A stretch of 33,346 bases of DNA from Bacteroidales bacterium (GCA_030681475.1 JAUXWT010000071.1:1-33346), one strand, 5' to 3'; positions 24,289 to 33,034 are shown, counted from the first letter of the stretch. Numbers and translations: made by a program. Notes: generated by a model not told the origin, from the sequence alone.

Positions 24289-25690
24289 TTTTCCTAGTGA
24301 TCATATGTGTCCCGTAATAAATTTTAACAAGATAGACCCCTTTTCCATGGCCCGACAGGTCAAATGCGTTTGATGTCTTTGGGTTGAAAGTAAAATCGCA
24401 ATGGACCCGTTCTCCAAGGATGTTGTAAATCTCCAGATAACTGATATCGAGGTTGCTGCTGACGGTGATCTTTCCATTCCCCGGATTGGGATAAACATTT
24501 ATTTGTTCGCCAAAACTGGTCATATCCTCAATTCCAAGAATCGTATGGAAATAATAGTAAGCGCTGTCACCACCGGTAACCGTAGCGCTGCCATTATCCC
24601 AATATTTATAGGCATAGCTTTTTCTGAAATTGTTGGCATCATAAGTATAGGCGCTTTGCTGGTAACTTATCCAGGCGCCGCCGTTCCAGGTTTGGTTTGA
24701 AGCGCTGAGCACATTATTATTATGGTCATATGTATAGATGATTTGAAGGTAGTTAATCCATGCGGTTCCTGTCCAGACCTGCCTTAATTGACTGATCATA
24801 TTATTGTTGACATCGTAAGTGTAGGTTCTTTGATTGGCATTGACCCATGCACCGGCTAACCAGTTTTGACTCAGATAATGGGTCAGATTTTTATTGATGT
24901 CATAGGTGGAGGCTGTTTGTGTTTTGGTTACCCATGAAGTACCATTCCAGTCTTCCCTGAGGGAAGTTAATTCGTTATTGTGGGCATCATAGGTGTAGGA
25001 AAATTTGATGGAATTCGCCCATGCCCCGTTGTCCCAGAATTGGGATAACGAAACTGTCATGTTATTGCCGGCGTCGTATGTGTAGAGTGATTGGAAGAAA
25101 TTCACCCACACACTTCCGTTCCAGGTCTGCTTTACATCATTGATCAGGTTATTATTGCCGTCGTAGGTGTAGTTTGTTTGCGAGGCATTTACCCAGTCGC
25201 TACCGCTCCAGTTTTTATAGGTCCAGTTTATCCGGTTATTGCTCGAATCATATGCAAAGATGTATTTTACAGAGTTTTCCCAGACGCTGATGCTCCAGTG
25301 CTGCACGATATAACTGACCGTGTTGTTGTTAAGGTCATGAACCATATCAATGGCTCTGGTATCATTAATCCAGGCATTGCTGATCGTATCCCATTGCCAT
25401 GTGTAAATACTGTCAACAATCTGGATGACCAGGCTTTGGCCATGATCCGATTGGTTCGCATCCAGTCTGAAATATTCGTCGAAAGAGGTTCCTGGTGTTT
25501 TCTGTTTTCCATCCCGGTGTCTCTGAATATTGTCTAATGAATTTGATGGTGAATGTGCCCTGTCAGGCAAAAACTGTTTATTTTGCCCGAATGAAGTCAA
25601 TGTAAATGCAGTAATTGCGCAGAACAAAATAACTTTCAGGAAGCTCTGCTGAATTGAAGCGTTTTTTTGGATTACTTTGATTGTTTTCAT
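24275..25690 (-). CDS. T9SS protein with 29-residue W-G-W/YTYD repeats
   Basis: A secreted protein of 471 residues. A signal sequence (about 15-36) and a short pro-region are followed by about eight tandem units of 29 residues (roughly 105-365). Each has W-x-G-x-x-W at one end and YTYDxxNN at the other, giving a YD-like beta-solenoid look. The C-terminal T9SS type A domain (about 390-471) begins INVYPNPGNGKITVS and ends HMITRKIIVR. The start codon overlaps the hypB stop by 4 nt (ATGA), so the gene is placed as the last member of the hyp operon, although a -7-like TAACTTTA lies inside the end of hypB. No function is known, and no nickel or hydrogenase motif is visible. Confidence 0.85.
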   Translation of the reverse strand: MKTIKVIQKNASIQQSFLKVILFCAITAFTLTSFGQNKQFLPDRAHSPSNSLDNIQRHRDGKQKTPGTSFDEYFRLDANQSDHGQSLVIQIVDSIYTWQWDTISNAWINDTRAIDMVHDLNNNTVSYIVQHWSISVWENSVKYIFAYDSSNNRINWTYKNWSGSDWVNASQTNYTYDGNNNLINDVKQTWNGSVWVNFFQSLYTYDAGNNMTVSLSQFWDNGAWANSIKFSYTYDAHNNELTSLREDWNGTSWVTKTQTASTYDINKNLTHYLSQNWLAGAWVNANQRTYTYDVNNNMISQLRQVWTGTAWINYLQIIYTYDHNNNVLSASNQTWNGGAWISYQQSAYTYDANNFRKSYAYKYWDNGSATVTGGDSAYYYFHTILGIEDMTSFGEQINVYPNPGNGKITVSSNLDISYLEIYNILGERVHCDFTFNPKTSNAFDLSGHGKGVYLVKIYYGTHMITRKIIVR

Positions 25691-26517
25691 GGTAATTTTA
25701 TTTGATCAGATAAAGTTACGATATTTTTCAGCCATTGATACCATTCGGCCATTCCTTCCCCTTTTTTTGCCGACATCAGGATAAATTCAAGATCCGGATT
25801 CAGTTGCCGGGCATACTGAACAGCATTTTCCACGCTGAAATCGACATAGGGCAGCAGGTCTGTTTTATTGATGATGCAGAGATTGGAGGATTGAAACATG
25901 TAGGGGTATTTCAATGGCTTGTCATCGCCTTCTGTAACGCTGATTATGACCACACGTTTCTGTTCTCCAAGATCAAACAGCGCCGGACAAACGAGGTTCC
26001 CGACATTTTCGATAAACAGAATCGAATTGTTATCAACTTCCATCTTTTTTAGTGCCAGATAGACCATTTTTGCATCAAGATGACATCCCGAGCCGGTGTT
26101 GATCTGAACCGCCTGAGCCCCCGATCGCTCAATGCGTTCGGCATCACGAGATGTTTGCTGATCTCCCTCAATGACGAAAATTTTATGCGTGGAGATCAGG
26201 GATTTTATGGTGCGCTCAAGAATGGTGGTTTTACCCGAGCCCGGCGAGCTCACCATGTTAAGGCAAAGAACCTGTTTTCCTTCAAACCATCCGCGATTCC
26301 GTTCCGCCAGGCGATTGTTCTCCGAAAGCACATCCATGTTCAGGTTGATCACTTTTTGGGGATGGTGGTGATGAGGATCTGAATGTGAATGGGAATGTCT
26401 GTGACCATCGTGTTCATGCTCGTAATTTTCACCATTTCGCCATTTCGCCATTTCGCTATTTCTATTATCGATGATCCTGAATTCGTCCGGGTTTCCGCAT
26501 CCGCATGTTTCGCACAT
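25687..26517 (-). CDS. hypB: Hydrogenase nickel-insertion GTPase HypB
   Basis: HypB is the GTPase that, with HypA, delivers nickel to the large subunit of [NiFe]-hydrogenase. The start is set at 26517 because MCETCGCG gives the high-affinity nickel motif at the very N-terminus, as in the family. An upstream in-frame ATG at 26559 would add 14 residues and overlap hypA. After the motif comes a linker with an 8-bp DNA repeat, then a histidine-rich stretch (HEHDGHRHSHSHSDPHHHH) that probably stores or chaperones nickel. The GTPase domain follows, with Walker A SSPGSGKTT, a metal-binding GSGCHLD, ENVGNLVCP and the base-specific NKTD. All key motifs are intact over 276 residues. It is downstream of hypA and coupled by overlap to the T9SS gene. 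Confidence 0.96.
   Translation of the reverse strand: MCETCGCGNPDEFRIIDNRNSEMAKWRNGENYEHEHDGHRHSHSHSDPHHHHPQKVINLNMDVLSENNRLAERNRGWFEGKQVLCLNMVSSPGSGKTTILERTIKSLISTHKIFVIEGDQQTSRDAERIERSGAQAVQINTGSGCHLDAKMVYLALKKMEVDNNSILFIENVGNLVCPALFDLGEQKRVVIISVTEGDDKPLKYPYMFQSSNLCIINKTDLLPYVDFSVENAVQYARQLNPDLEFILMSAKKGEGMAEWYQWLKNIVTLSDQIKLP
26425..26463. repeat. Octanucleotide tandem repeat inside hypB
   Basis: On the minus strand the unit GGCGAAAT occurs three times in a row, with one substitution in one copy and degenerate partial copies on both sides. It encodes the linker between the CETCGC motif and the histidine-rich region. Because 8 is not a multiple of 3, gain or loss of one unit would shift the hypB frame. 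Confidence 0.75.
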
Positions 26518-26548
26518 ATCAGTTGAGTTTACATTATTGATTTTATAT

Positions 26549-26890
26549 TCATTCCGCAACCAGATCCAAAACCCTGAACTCCTTTCCGCCGGTGATCTCA
26601 GTAGGAAAATTCCGGCATCCGGGGCATTGGTCGAGTATGTTCATCATCTCGAATTTCATATTACAAACACTGCATCTGCCTTCTCCCGGTGTTCGGATCA
26701 GATCGATAACCGCGTGTTCAAGAATGGTATCTTTTACCAGCAGTTCCAGTGCAAATTTAAAAGCATCAGCCTCAACGCCACTGAGATATCCGACTTCGAT
26801 CCTGATCTCGCCGATCGTGGAGACCCCGTTTTTTTCCGCTTCGCGTTGTGCCAGTTCAATCACCTCCATGGCAAGAGAGAGTTCATGCAT
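26549..26890 (-). CDS. hypA: Hydrogenase nickel metallochaperone HypA
   Basis: HypA binds nickel through its N-terminus and transfers it with HypB. The 113-residue protein starts MHELSLAMEVIELA, with nickel ligands H2 and E3 present. The structural zinc site is formed by CSVC and CPGC with a loop of about 14 residues between. The length is standard. It lies 12 nt after the hypE stop and just before hypB. Confidence 0.95.
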   Translation of the reverse strand: MHELSLAMEVIELAQREAEKNGVSTIGEIRIEVGYLSGVEADAFKFALELLVKDTILEHAVIDLIRTPGEGRCSVCNMKFEMMNILDQCPGCRNFPTEITGGKEFRVLDLVAE

Positions 26891-26902
26891 GGTATCGTTA
26901 TT

Positions 26903-27925
26903 TTAACAGATCCGGGGCAGCGGATCGCCGGTCAGCGAATCGATGATCCTCCTGCCGCCTGTTACGGTTTTCAATACAACTTTTCCCGGGTGATCATTGA
27001 CGACCGTCCCAATGATGGCGCTGTTTCTGCCCAATGGATGATCTTTCATGATCCTGAGAATTGACTCGCTTTCATCCACGGTTGAAACCACCAGCGCCTT
27101 CCCCTCATTTGCAATATGTAAAGGCTCGAACCCAAGAATCTCACACATGGCACGCACCCCTTTACTCACCGGCAATTCCTGTTCGCTGATCTCGATACCC
27201 CGGTTAATTTTTACCGAGAGCTCGTTAAGCACGGTAGCCACCCCGCCACGTGTGGGGTCGCGCATGAATTTCACCCCCGGTGATTGATCCAGGATGTTAC
27301 GTATCAGATGGTTCAGCGAAGCACAATCGGATACTACCTGTGTTTTGAAATTGAACGATTCGCGAGCGCTCATGACCGCCATGCCATGGTCGCCAATCGT
27401 ACCATTGATGATGATTACATCTCCTGGGTTTATCTTTTGAGCTTTCCCGACCAGTTGATCTTTTTTTCCGACCCGTCCGATCCCGGAAGTATTGATGAAT
27501 AACTTGTCGCATTTACCTTTGTTGACCACTTTTGTATCGCCTGTAACGACAGCAACCTGTGCGTACCGGGCCTCTTTAGCCATGGATTTAACGATTTCCT
27601 CCAGTTCAAGCATGGAAAATCCCTCTTCTAAAATAAAGGAAACACTGATGTATTGAGGTACAGCGCCTGAAACCGCAAGATCATTCACCGTACCGCACAC
27701 CGCCAGTTTTCCGATGTTACCCCCGGGGAAAAACAGGGGATCGATCACAAACGAATCGGTGGTAAAAGCGATCTCATCAGCATGAGCCGGGAGAATGGCA
27801 GAATCGTACTGTTCATTTATAATTGTATTTTCAAAATGCTTGAGAAACAGGTTCTCAATGAGATCGTGCATCATCCGGCCCCCATTGCCATGGCTCAGTA
27901 ATATTTTTCCTTCATGTTTGTTCAT
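26903..27925 (-). CDS. hypE: Hydrogenase maturation protein HypE (thiocarboxamide dehydratase)
   Basis: HypE accepts a carbamoyl group from HypF on its C-terminal cysteine and dehydrates it with ATP to a thiocyanate, the source of the cyanide ligands on the active-site iron. The 340-residue protein has the AIR-synthase-like fold, with LLSHGNGGRMM at about 9-19, ITF/DSFV and GGNIGKLAVCGTVNDLAVSG segments, DPTRGGVATVLNE and the essential C-terminal PRIC with Cys340 as the last residue. Everything needed for activity is visible. The gene overlaps hypD by 4 nt. Confidence 0.97.
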   Translation of the reverse strand: MNKHEGKILLSHGNGGRMMHDLIENLFLKHFENTIINEQYDSAILPAHADEIAFTTDSFVIDPLFFPGGNIGKLAVCGTVNDLAVSGAVPQYISVSFILEEGFSMLELEEIVKSMAKEARYAQVAVVTGDTKVVNKGKCDKLFINTSGIGRVGKKDQLVGKAQKINPGDVIIINGTIGDHGMAVMSARESFNFKTQVVSDCASLNHLIRNILDQSPGVKFMRDPTRGGVATVLNELSVKINRGIEISEQELPVSKGVRAMCEILGFEPLHIANEGKALVVSTVDESESILRIMKDHPLGRNSAIIGTVVNDHPGKVVLKTVTGGRRIIDSLTGDPLPRIC

Positions 27926-29001
27926 GACCGGTATTTATAAAAAGTTGCACAGGTTCCTTCAGCGGAGACCATGCAGGCGCCTACCGGATCGGAAGGGGTG
28001 CATGTTGTGCCAAAGAGCCCGCAATCGTTGGGTGTTTTTAACCCCCTGAGAATTGAACCGCAAATACAACCTGCCGGATCTGCCTGTTCAGGCACGCTGA
28101 CCGGAAATCTGTTTTCAGCGTCAAATTCACAGAAATCTTTCCTGATCTTCAGGCCGCTGTCTGGAATGACGCCCAACCCCCGCCAACGGTCGTCTTTTAG
28201 TTCAAAAACCTGGGAGAGAAGATCTTGTGCTATCTTGTTTCCCTGCGGATGCACAATTCGCCGATACTGAATTTCAACTTTCGGGTTACCATATTCATAT
28301 TGGTTGACCAGCATCAGGACGGACTGTAATATATCAACCGGCTCGAACCCGGAAATCACAACACCTAACCGTCCTGATGTTACCACGTCATCGTATATCG
28401 CAGAACCGGTGATGGCGCTTACATGACCGGGGGCAATGAACCCGTCGATCCCGACACCATCTTCTATCAGCGCCATTAATGCCGGGGGCATGACCTTATG
28501 AGCGCTGAGTACAAAAAAGTTCCCGATTCTCTCTTTTTTTGCCTGCACGATGGCTGCCGCTGTGGCGGGCGCTGTGGTTTCAAATCCAATCCCAAGGAAG
28601 AATACAGGTTTCGTGGGATGATTTTTCGCAATTTCAACCGCCTCCAATACAGAATAGACGATCCGGATATCATGTCCTCCGGCTTTCTCCTTCTCAAGCG
28701 AGCTTATCGAACCCGGCACACGGATCAAATCACCGTAAGTCGTAATGATGGCATCCGGGATGTCACAGTAGGCGATCGCCGTATCGATGAAATGCTGGCT
28801 GGAAACGCAAACCGGACAACCCGGGCCGGAAAGCAGATGGATGTTGGGGGGCAGGACAGCCTGGAGTCCAAAACGGTGAATGGCCATCGTATGTCCGCCA
28901 CAAACCTCCATCAACGTGATCTCTTTGGTTGAGACTTTTCGGATTTCTCCGGCAACAGCGAGAACCAGCTTCTTGTTCCGGTATTCATCAATGTATTGCA
29001 T
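27922..29001 (-). CDS. hypD: Hydrogenase maturation protein HypD
   Basis: HypD is the [4Fe-4S] scaffold on which, with HypC, the Fe(CN)2CO unit is built. At 359 residues it is of family length. C34 in MEVCGGHTM, and C62 and C65 in GPGCPVC, are the conserved active cysteines. FLGIGFETTAP and a HKVMPPA stretch are also typical. The C-terminal cysteine-rich segment (PAGCICGSILRG, then NDCGLFGTTC and GACMVSAEGTC) binds the cluster. It overlaps hypE by 4 nt and follows hypC by 41 nt. Confidence 0.97.
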   Translation of the reverse strand: MQYIDEYRNKKLVLAVAGEIRKVSTKEITLMEVCGGHTMAIHRFGLQAVLPPNIHLLSGPGCPVCVSSQHFIDTAIAYCDIPDAIITTYGDLIRVPGSISSLEKEKAGGHDIRIVYSVLEAVEIAKNHPTKPVFFLGIGFETTAPATAAAIVQAKKERIGNFFVLSAHKVMPPALMALIEDGVGIDGFIAPGHVSAITGSAIYDDVVTSGRLGVVISGFEPVDILQSVLMLVNQYEYGNPKVEIQYRRIVHPQGNKIAQDLLSQVFELKDDRWRGLGVIPDSGLKIRKDFCEFDAENRFPVSVPEQADPAGCICGSILRGLKTPNDCGLFGTTCTPSDPVGACMVSAEGTCATFYKYRS

Positions 29002-29042
29002 GCGACAGTTTATTGAATTTCAGGCCCATACAAGGATTTTTT

Positions 29043-29267
29043 TCACTGAGGACCGTGGCTCGCTATTTCCCGCAGCAGTCTCATGGTCTCGGCCGCCTCT
29101 TCCGGGTCTATCTTTTCAATGGCAAAACCGGCATGAAGTAAAATAAAGTCGCCGGGGCTCACATCTTCAAGCAGCAGCAGGCTTGCCTGATATTCAACGT
29201 CTTCAATTTTTACCAGGGCGCTTGATCCTTCGATACTGACCACTTTAGCAGGTATGGCTAAACACAT
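29043..29267 (-). CDS. hypC: Hydrogenase maturation chaperone HypC
   Basis: A 74-residue chaperone that works with HypD and then hands the iron unit to the hydrogenase large subunit. It begins MCLAIPAKVV, with the essential Cys2, and contains the beta-barrel pattern VSPGDFILLHAGFAIEKID common to HypC/HupF. Length and ends are standard. It overlaps the hypF end by 10 nt, which indicates coupled translation. Confidence 0.96.
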   Translation of the reverse strand: MCLAIPAKVVSIEGSSALVKIEDVEYQASLLLLEDVSPGDFILLHAGFAIEKIDPEEAAETMRLLREIASHGPQ

Positions 29268-31600
29268 TTGTTCTCCCTCCTTTTTGATGCAACTGCAAGT
29301 TGTCCCAAGGCGATCCCCCCGTCGTTGGAAGGAACTGCCGAATGGGTGTAAACTTCAAAATTGTTTTTCCTGAGCAACATGCTGGTTTTCTCAAGAATAT
29401 ATTTGTTCTGAAATACCCCGCCGGATAGTATTACTTTATTTTTTCCGGACTGCTTGCGGATTGTATTTACAGTGTCAAAGATAGCAGTATTTATGGTATT
29501 GTGGAACTTTGTGGCAATCATGGTGATTTCAACTCCTGCGATAAGATCATCAATAATCCCCCGGATGGTGGTATCGAACCCGATGGTCTCACCGGTATCA
29601 AAATTATAGATATCCCCGGAATATTTTTGAATGAGCGATTCAAGCCGCATCGGCCCTTCGGCCTGAAAGGATGCCACCTGGCATAAACCAAGGAGAGATG
29701 CAACGGCATCGAATAACCGGCCGGTGCCGGAGGTAAGCGGACAGTTTATTTTCCGGTCGATCATGCGGATCAGCGTCTCGGTTTTTTCAGGTTCAATTTC
29801 CTGCAAAAAAGGCAACTTCAGGTTGGTGAAACTCCTGCCGTAAGCCTTGTACAGGAATGACACTGCCATCCTCCATGGCTCTTCGGCAGCCAGGTCGCCA
29901 CCCGGCATCGGAACATATTCGAAATGTGTAATCCTTGTATAAGTATTGAGATCGCATAAAAAGAACTCTGAACCCCAGATGTTGCCATCATCACCATACC
30001 CTGTGCCATCGAGCGCCACGCCGATGACCTGTTCATCCAGATGGTTTTCAGTCATGCAGGCGGCGATATGTGCATGATGATGTTGTACCTGCACAACCGG
30101 GATATCGCAGAAAGTCAGGGCGGTTTTCGTGGAGATGTATTCCGGGTGCATATCCACGGCAAGCAGCGATGGTTTTACACGGAACAGCCGCAGGAATTGG
30201 GCGATCGTTTCTTCATAAAATACAGTCGTCGCCAATCCCTGGAGGTCACCGATATGCTGACTGAAAATAACATTCTGTCCTTTCCCGATGCAAAAACAGT
30301 TGGTCAGTTCTGCCCCGAAAGCGAGAATCCCATCCGTATCCAGTTTTGTTCTTATAGGCGAAGGAACATAGCCACGGGACCGGCGCATAAGACGTTCCTT
30401 GCCTTCGATGATCCTCACCACAGAATCATCAGTCCGGTTGAAAATATCGCGGTTGTGCAGCACGAGAGCATCCACATGGTCTGTAAATTGTGAAAGGGCC
30501 TCTTGGTTATCAATAAGAATGGGCTCATTGCTGAAATTTCCACTGGTCAAAACAATGGCTGATGGTTTAATTTGCTGAAATAGAAGATGATGAAATGGCA
30601 AGTAGGGCAGCATCACGCCCAGCAGATTAAGCCCGGAGCTGATGCCTTTTGACAGAGTTGGCTGAATGTCATGGTCGTTCTTTTTAAGCAGTACGATCGG
30701 TCTCCGCCACGATAACAGGGATTGTTCTTCCTGTGCAGATACAGTTGCATATTGTTTAAGTGTGTCAACATCTCGGAACATAACGGCAAATGGTTTTCCG
30801 TCGCGTCTCTTTACCGACCGGAGTTTTTCAACTGCGATATCACTGAAGGCATCGCAGGCAAGGTGCATGCCACCAAGTCCCTTGATAAGTAATATTCCAC
30901 CGTCGGTGATACATTTTGCAACAAGGTCAACGATCCTGTTCATCGGCTCAATAATCCGGTTTTCTTTGAGATACAACTCATATTGCGGCCCACACGCCGC
31001 ACAGGCGGCTGGTTGTGCATGAAACCTGCGGTCGCTGATGTTTTCATATTCTTGCCGGCATGCTGCGCACATGGGAAAATCCTGCATGGTGGTTTTGTCC
31101 CTGTCGTAAGGGAGGTCGCGGATGATGGTGAATCGCGGACCACAATTGGTACAATTCACGAATGCGTAATTCCGTCTGTTCCCGTCATCCGCCATATCAT
31201 CCAGACATTCCTGGCAAACGGCAATATCAGGACTGATCTCAGTGATGTGATCGGAGACATCGTCGCTTTTACGGATCGAAAACGTTGGGAACTGCTCCGG
31301 CTGAAGATCTTCCAGGATGACTTTTTCGATCTTCGCGGCTGAAGGTGCTTCTGTTTCAAGAGATTTCAGGAAATTTTCGATCTCTGGCTTGGTTCCGCTT
31401 AACCTGATCTGAACATTCTCATTGGTATTTTGTACCCAGCCGGTCAGGTTGAATTTGGAGGCAAGCCGGTAAACAAAGGGACGAAATCCGACCCCCTGTA
31501 CTAATCCGGTCACAATTATTTGAGTTGTCTTAATACTTGAATGTAATTGAAGAAAAAGTAAAATTATACTTATTTTATCTATTTTAGCCTCATAATTCAC
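29258..31600 (-). CDS. hypF: Carbamoyltransferase HypF
   Basis: HypF makes carbamoyl-AMP from carbamoyl phosphate and transfers the carbamoyl group to HypE. Domains in order: acylphosphatase-like (about 24-112, with GLVQGVGFRPFVYRL), two zinc-finger-like CxxC pairs (about 130-215: VCQECL, CTNCG, CAACRQ, CAACG), a YrdC-like nucleotide domain (about 220-400, MRRSRGYVPSPI nearby) and a Kae1-like C-terminal domain (HHHAHIAACM, DGTGYGDDG, LSGGVFQN). All are intact. The start is uncertain. The only ATG, at 31600, adds about 22 AT-rich-encoded residues before the family N-terminus and leaves 4 nt to the divergent gene. An ATT at 31534 would give IKTTQIIVTGLVQG, the usual start point. It is the first gene of the hyp operon. 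Confidence 0.95.
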   Translation of the reverse strand: MNYEAKIDKISIILLFLQLHSSIKTTQIIVTGLVQGVGFRPFVYRLASKFNLTGWVQNTNENVQIRLSGTKPEIENFLKSLETEAPSAAKIEKVILEDLQPEQFPTFSIRKSDDVSDHITEISPDIAVCQECLDDMADDGNRRNYAFVNCTNCGPRFTIIRDLPYDRDKTTMQDFPMCAACRQEYENISDRRFHAQPAACAACGPQYELYLKENRIIEPMNRIVDLVAKCITDGGILLIKGLGGMHLACDAFSDIAVEKLRSVKRRDGKPFAVMFRDVDTLKQYATVSAQEEQSLLSWRRPIVLLKKNDHDIQPTLSKGISSGLNLLGVMLPYLPFHHLLFQQIKPSAIVLTSGNFSNEPILIDNQEALSQFTDHVDALVLHNRDIFNRTDDSVVRIIEGKERLMRRSRGYVPSPIRTKLDTDGILAFGAELTNCFCIGKGQNVIFSQHIGDLQGLATTVFYEETIAQFLRLFRVKPSLLAVDMHPEYISTKTALTFCDIPVVQVQHHHAHIAACMTENHLDEQVIGVALDGTGYGDDGNIWGSEFFLCDLNTYTRITHFEYVPMPGGDLAAEEPWRMAVSFLYKAYGRSFTNLKLPFLQEIEPEKTETLIRMIDRKINCPLTSGTGRLFDAVASLLGLCQVASFQAEGPMRLESLIQKYSGDIYNFDTGETIGFDTTIRGIIDDLIAGVEITMIATKFHNTINTAIFDTVNTIRKQSGKNKVILSGGVFQNKYILEKTSMLLRKNNFEVYTHSAVPSNDGGIALGQLAVASKRRENKCV

Positions 31601-31604
31601 AGAG
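31520..31604. promoter_or_regulatory. AT-rich divergent promoter region, hypF / nickel permease
   Basis: This AT-rich stretch lies between the conserved part of hypF and the permease start, and is the only place for promoters of both units. On the minus strand TACTTTTT resembles TAnnTTTG, but no exact box is visible in either direction. If hypF really starts at 31600, the whole stretch is also coding. Confidence 0.35.
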
Positions 31605-32321
31605 ATGCTGACATTCCTGACAGGTTTTGTTGCAAGTGTGGCTCATGTTGTTACCGGACCCGACCATCTGGCAGCGGTCACCCCTCTGGCAATAGACAGC
31701 AAAAAAAAATCGTGGATGATCGGATTTTCCTGGGGCCTGGGACATACGATCGGCATGTTGCTCATTGGATTATTGTTTATCCTTTTTAAAGAATATCTTC
31801 CAATTGATTTGATCTCGAAATATAGTGAAACTGCAATCGGGTTTTTACTGATCGGAATCGGAGGTTATGCCATTCTGAGGACTTACCTGCGCCATTCGCA
31901 TGGAAACCGTCCCCATTCCCATTTTCATACCCGTCCGTTTTTATATGCCCATATTCATAAACACTCCCATGGAAGTTCGGGGGATTATGCTGACGGGCAT
32001 GAACATGAGCATGCCGGTACAGTGCGGCAAAATATATTTACAGCGCTTTTTATCGGAGTGATTCATGGATTCGCAGGTTTCAGCCATTTGTTCGCCTTAT
32101 TGCCTTCACTTGCGCTGCCTACGATGACCGCTTCCGTGATCTATATCTCAGCTTTTGCGGCAGGAACCATAGTGGCTATGATTTTATTTGCATCCATACT
32201 CGGACTTGTGGCTTTTCGATCCATTGCCAGAGAAAAACAGGCATTTTTAAAATGGTTTACCTTTTCCGGCGGATTGCTCGCCATCGGTGTCGGGATTTTA
32301 TGGCTGATCCACCCGTTTTAA
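31605..32321 (+). CDS. Nickel-permease-like membrane protein (NicO/UreH type)
   Basis: A 238-residue membrane protein with about six hydrophobic segments. Near the N-terminus, HVVTGPDHLAAV (H14, D20, H21) matches the His-x-Asp-His metal motif of NicO/UreH nickel-cobalt permeases. A second glycine-rich segment, IGVIHGFAGFSHLFALLPSL, resembles the paired motif. The long central loop (about 90-145) is very rich in histidine, typical of Ni/Co handling. It is divergent from hypF, which supports nickel uptake for hydrogenase maturation as its role, though export or general metal transport cannot be excluded. Its stop overlaps that of the DUF4197 gene by 4 nt in opposite orientation. Confidence 0.85.
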   Translation: MLTFLTGFVASVAHVVTGPDHLAAVTPLAIDSKKKSWMIGFSWGLGHTIGMLLIGLLFILFKEYLPIDLISKYSETAIGFLLIGIGGYAILRTYLRHSHGNRPHSHFHTRPFLYAHIHKHSHGSSGDYADGHEHEHAGTVRQNIFTALFIGVIHGFAGFSHLFALLPSLALPTMTASVIYISAFAAGTIVAMILFASILGLVAFRSIAREKQAFLKWFTFSGGLLAIGVGILWLIHPF

Positions 32322-33034
32322 TTTCCGAACACCTTTTTAAGCAGTTCTGTAACACGTGCGGCAGGGTCTTTTCTGATCTTGGCTTCCTCTTTGGCAACCA
32401 TCACGAATAATCCGGTTATGGTCTTGTCTGTGACATAATCGGCCAGGTCGGGATTCTGTTTCTTGACGAACGGAATCTGGTTATATTTTGTAATTAACTC
32501 CGTCCATAACCTGGTGGCGTCAACCTTGTCGAGAGAAGTTTTGATGATGGGGTTGAATTTTACCTTCAATTCCGGGGATGTGGTTTTTTCCAGGTAGCGG
32601 GTCGCCGCATCGTTGTTTCCTTTAACGATATTGATCGCTTCGGAAATGCTCATCCCTTTAATGGCTGCGACAAAGACCGGTTCGGCGCTTTTCGCCGCAT
32701 CTTCAGCCGCACGGTTCAACGAGACAACCACTTCATCAACCTGCGATCCGAGGCCAATGGCGCGGAGTTTCGATTCAATTTCTTTTGCCTCCGGGGGAAA
32801 TGGAATTTTGATCTCCTGATTGCCCAGGTAACCATCCAGTTTTGATACAATCGCCACACTCGCCCCGGTTCCTTTTACGAGCGCCTCCCGGATACCGGCT
32901 GCGGCGTCTTTTTCGCTCAGGCCGCCTTTTCCCGGGTCAAGGATTTGTTTGATCGAGACCGGGAATTGGGCGTTGCACAACATGATCCCGGCAAAAAAGA
33001 GAAAAAACGAAAATAAAACTCGAGTTGTTTTCAT
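32318..33034 (-). CDS. DUF4197 family secreted protein
   Basis: A 238-residue protein with a signal peptide (about 1-22, ending MLCNAQ). The mature part is mostly alpha-helical and matches the pattern of DUF4197: GLSEKDAAAGIREAL, then IPFPPEAKEIESKLRAIGLG, LNRAAEDAAKSA and TRLWTELITKYNQIP, ending in an amphipathic helix. The family is widespread in Gram-negative bacteria and its function is not established. It is probably periplasmic. It stands alone: it converges on the permease gene and is divergent from the partial gene at the right edge. Confidence 0.85.
   Translation of the reverse strand: MKTTRVLFSFFLFFAGIMLCNAQFPVSIKQILDPGKGGLSEKDAAAGIREALVKGTGASVAIVSKLDGYLGNQEIKIPFPPEAKEIESKLRAIGLGSQVDEVVVSLNRAAEDAAKSAEPVFVAAIKGMSISEAINIVKGNNDAATRYLEKTTSPELKVKFNPIIKTSLDKVDATRLWTELITKYNQIPFVKKQNPDLADYVTDKTITGLFVMVAKEEAKIRKDPAARVTELLKKVFGN

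Noticed and set aside
26518-26559. Longer hypB start overlapping hypA
   Set aside because: The family begins with the CxxCGC motif at the very N-terminus, which the internal ATG at 26517 gives.
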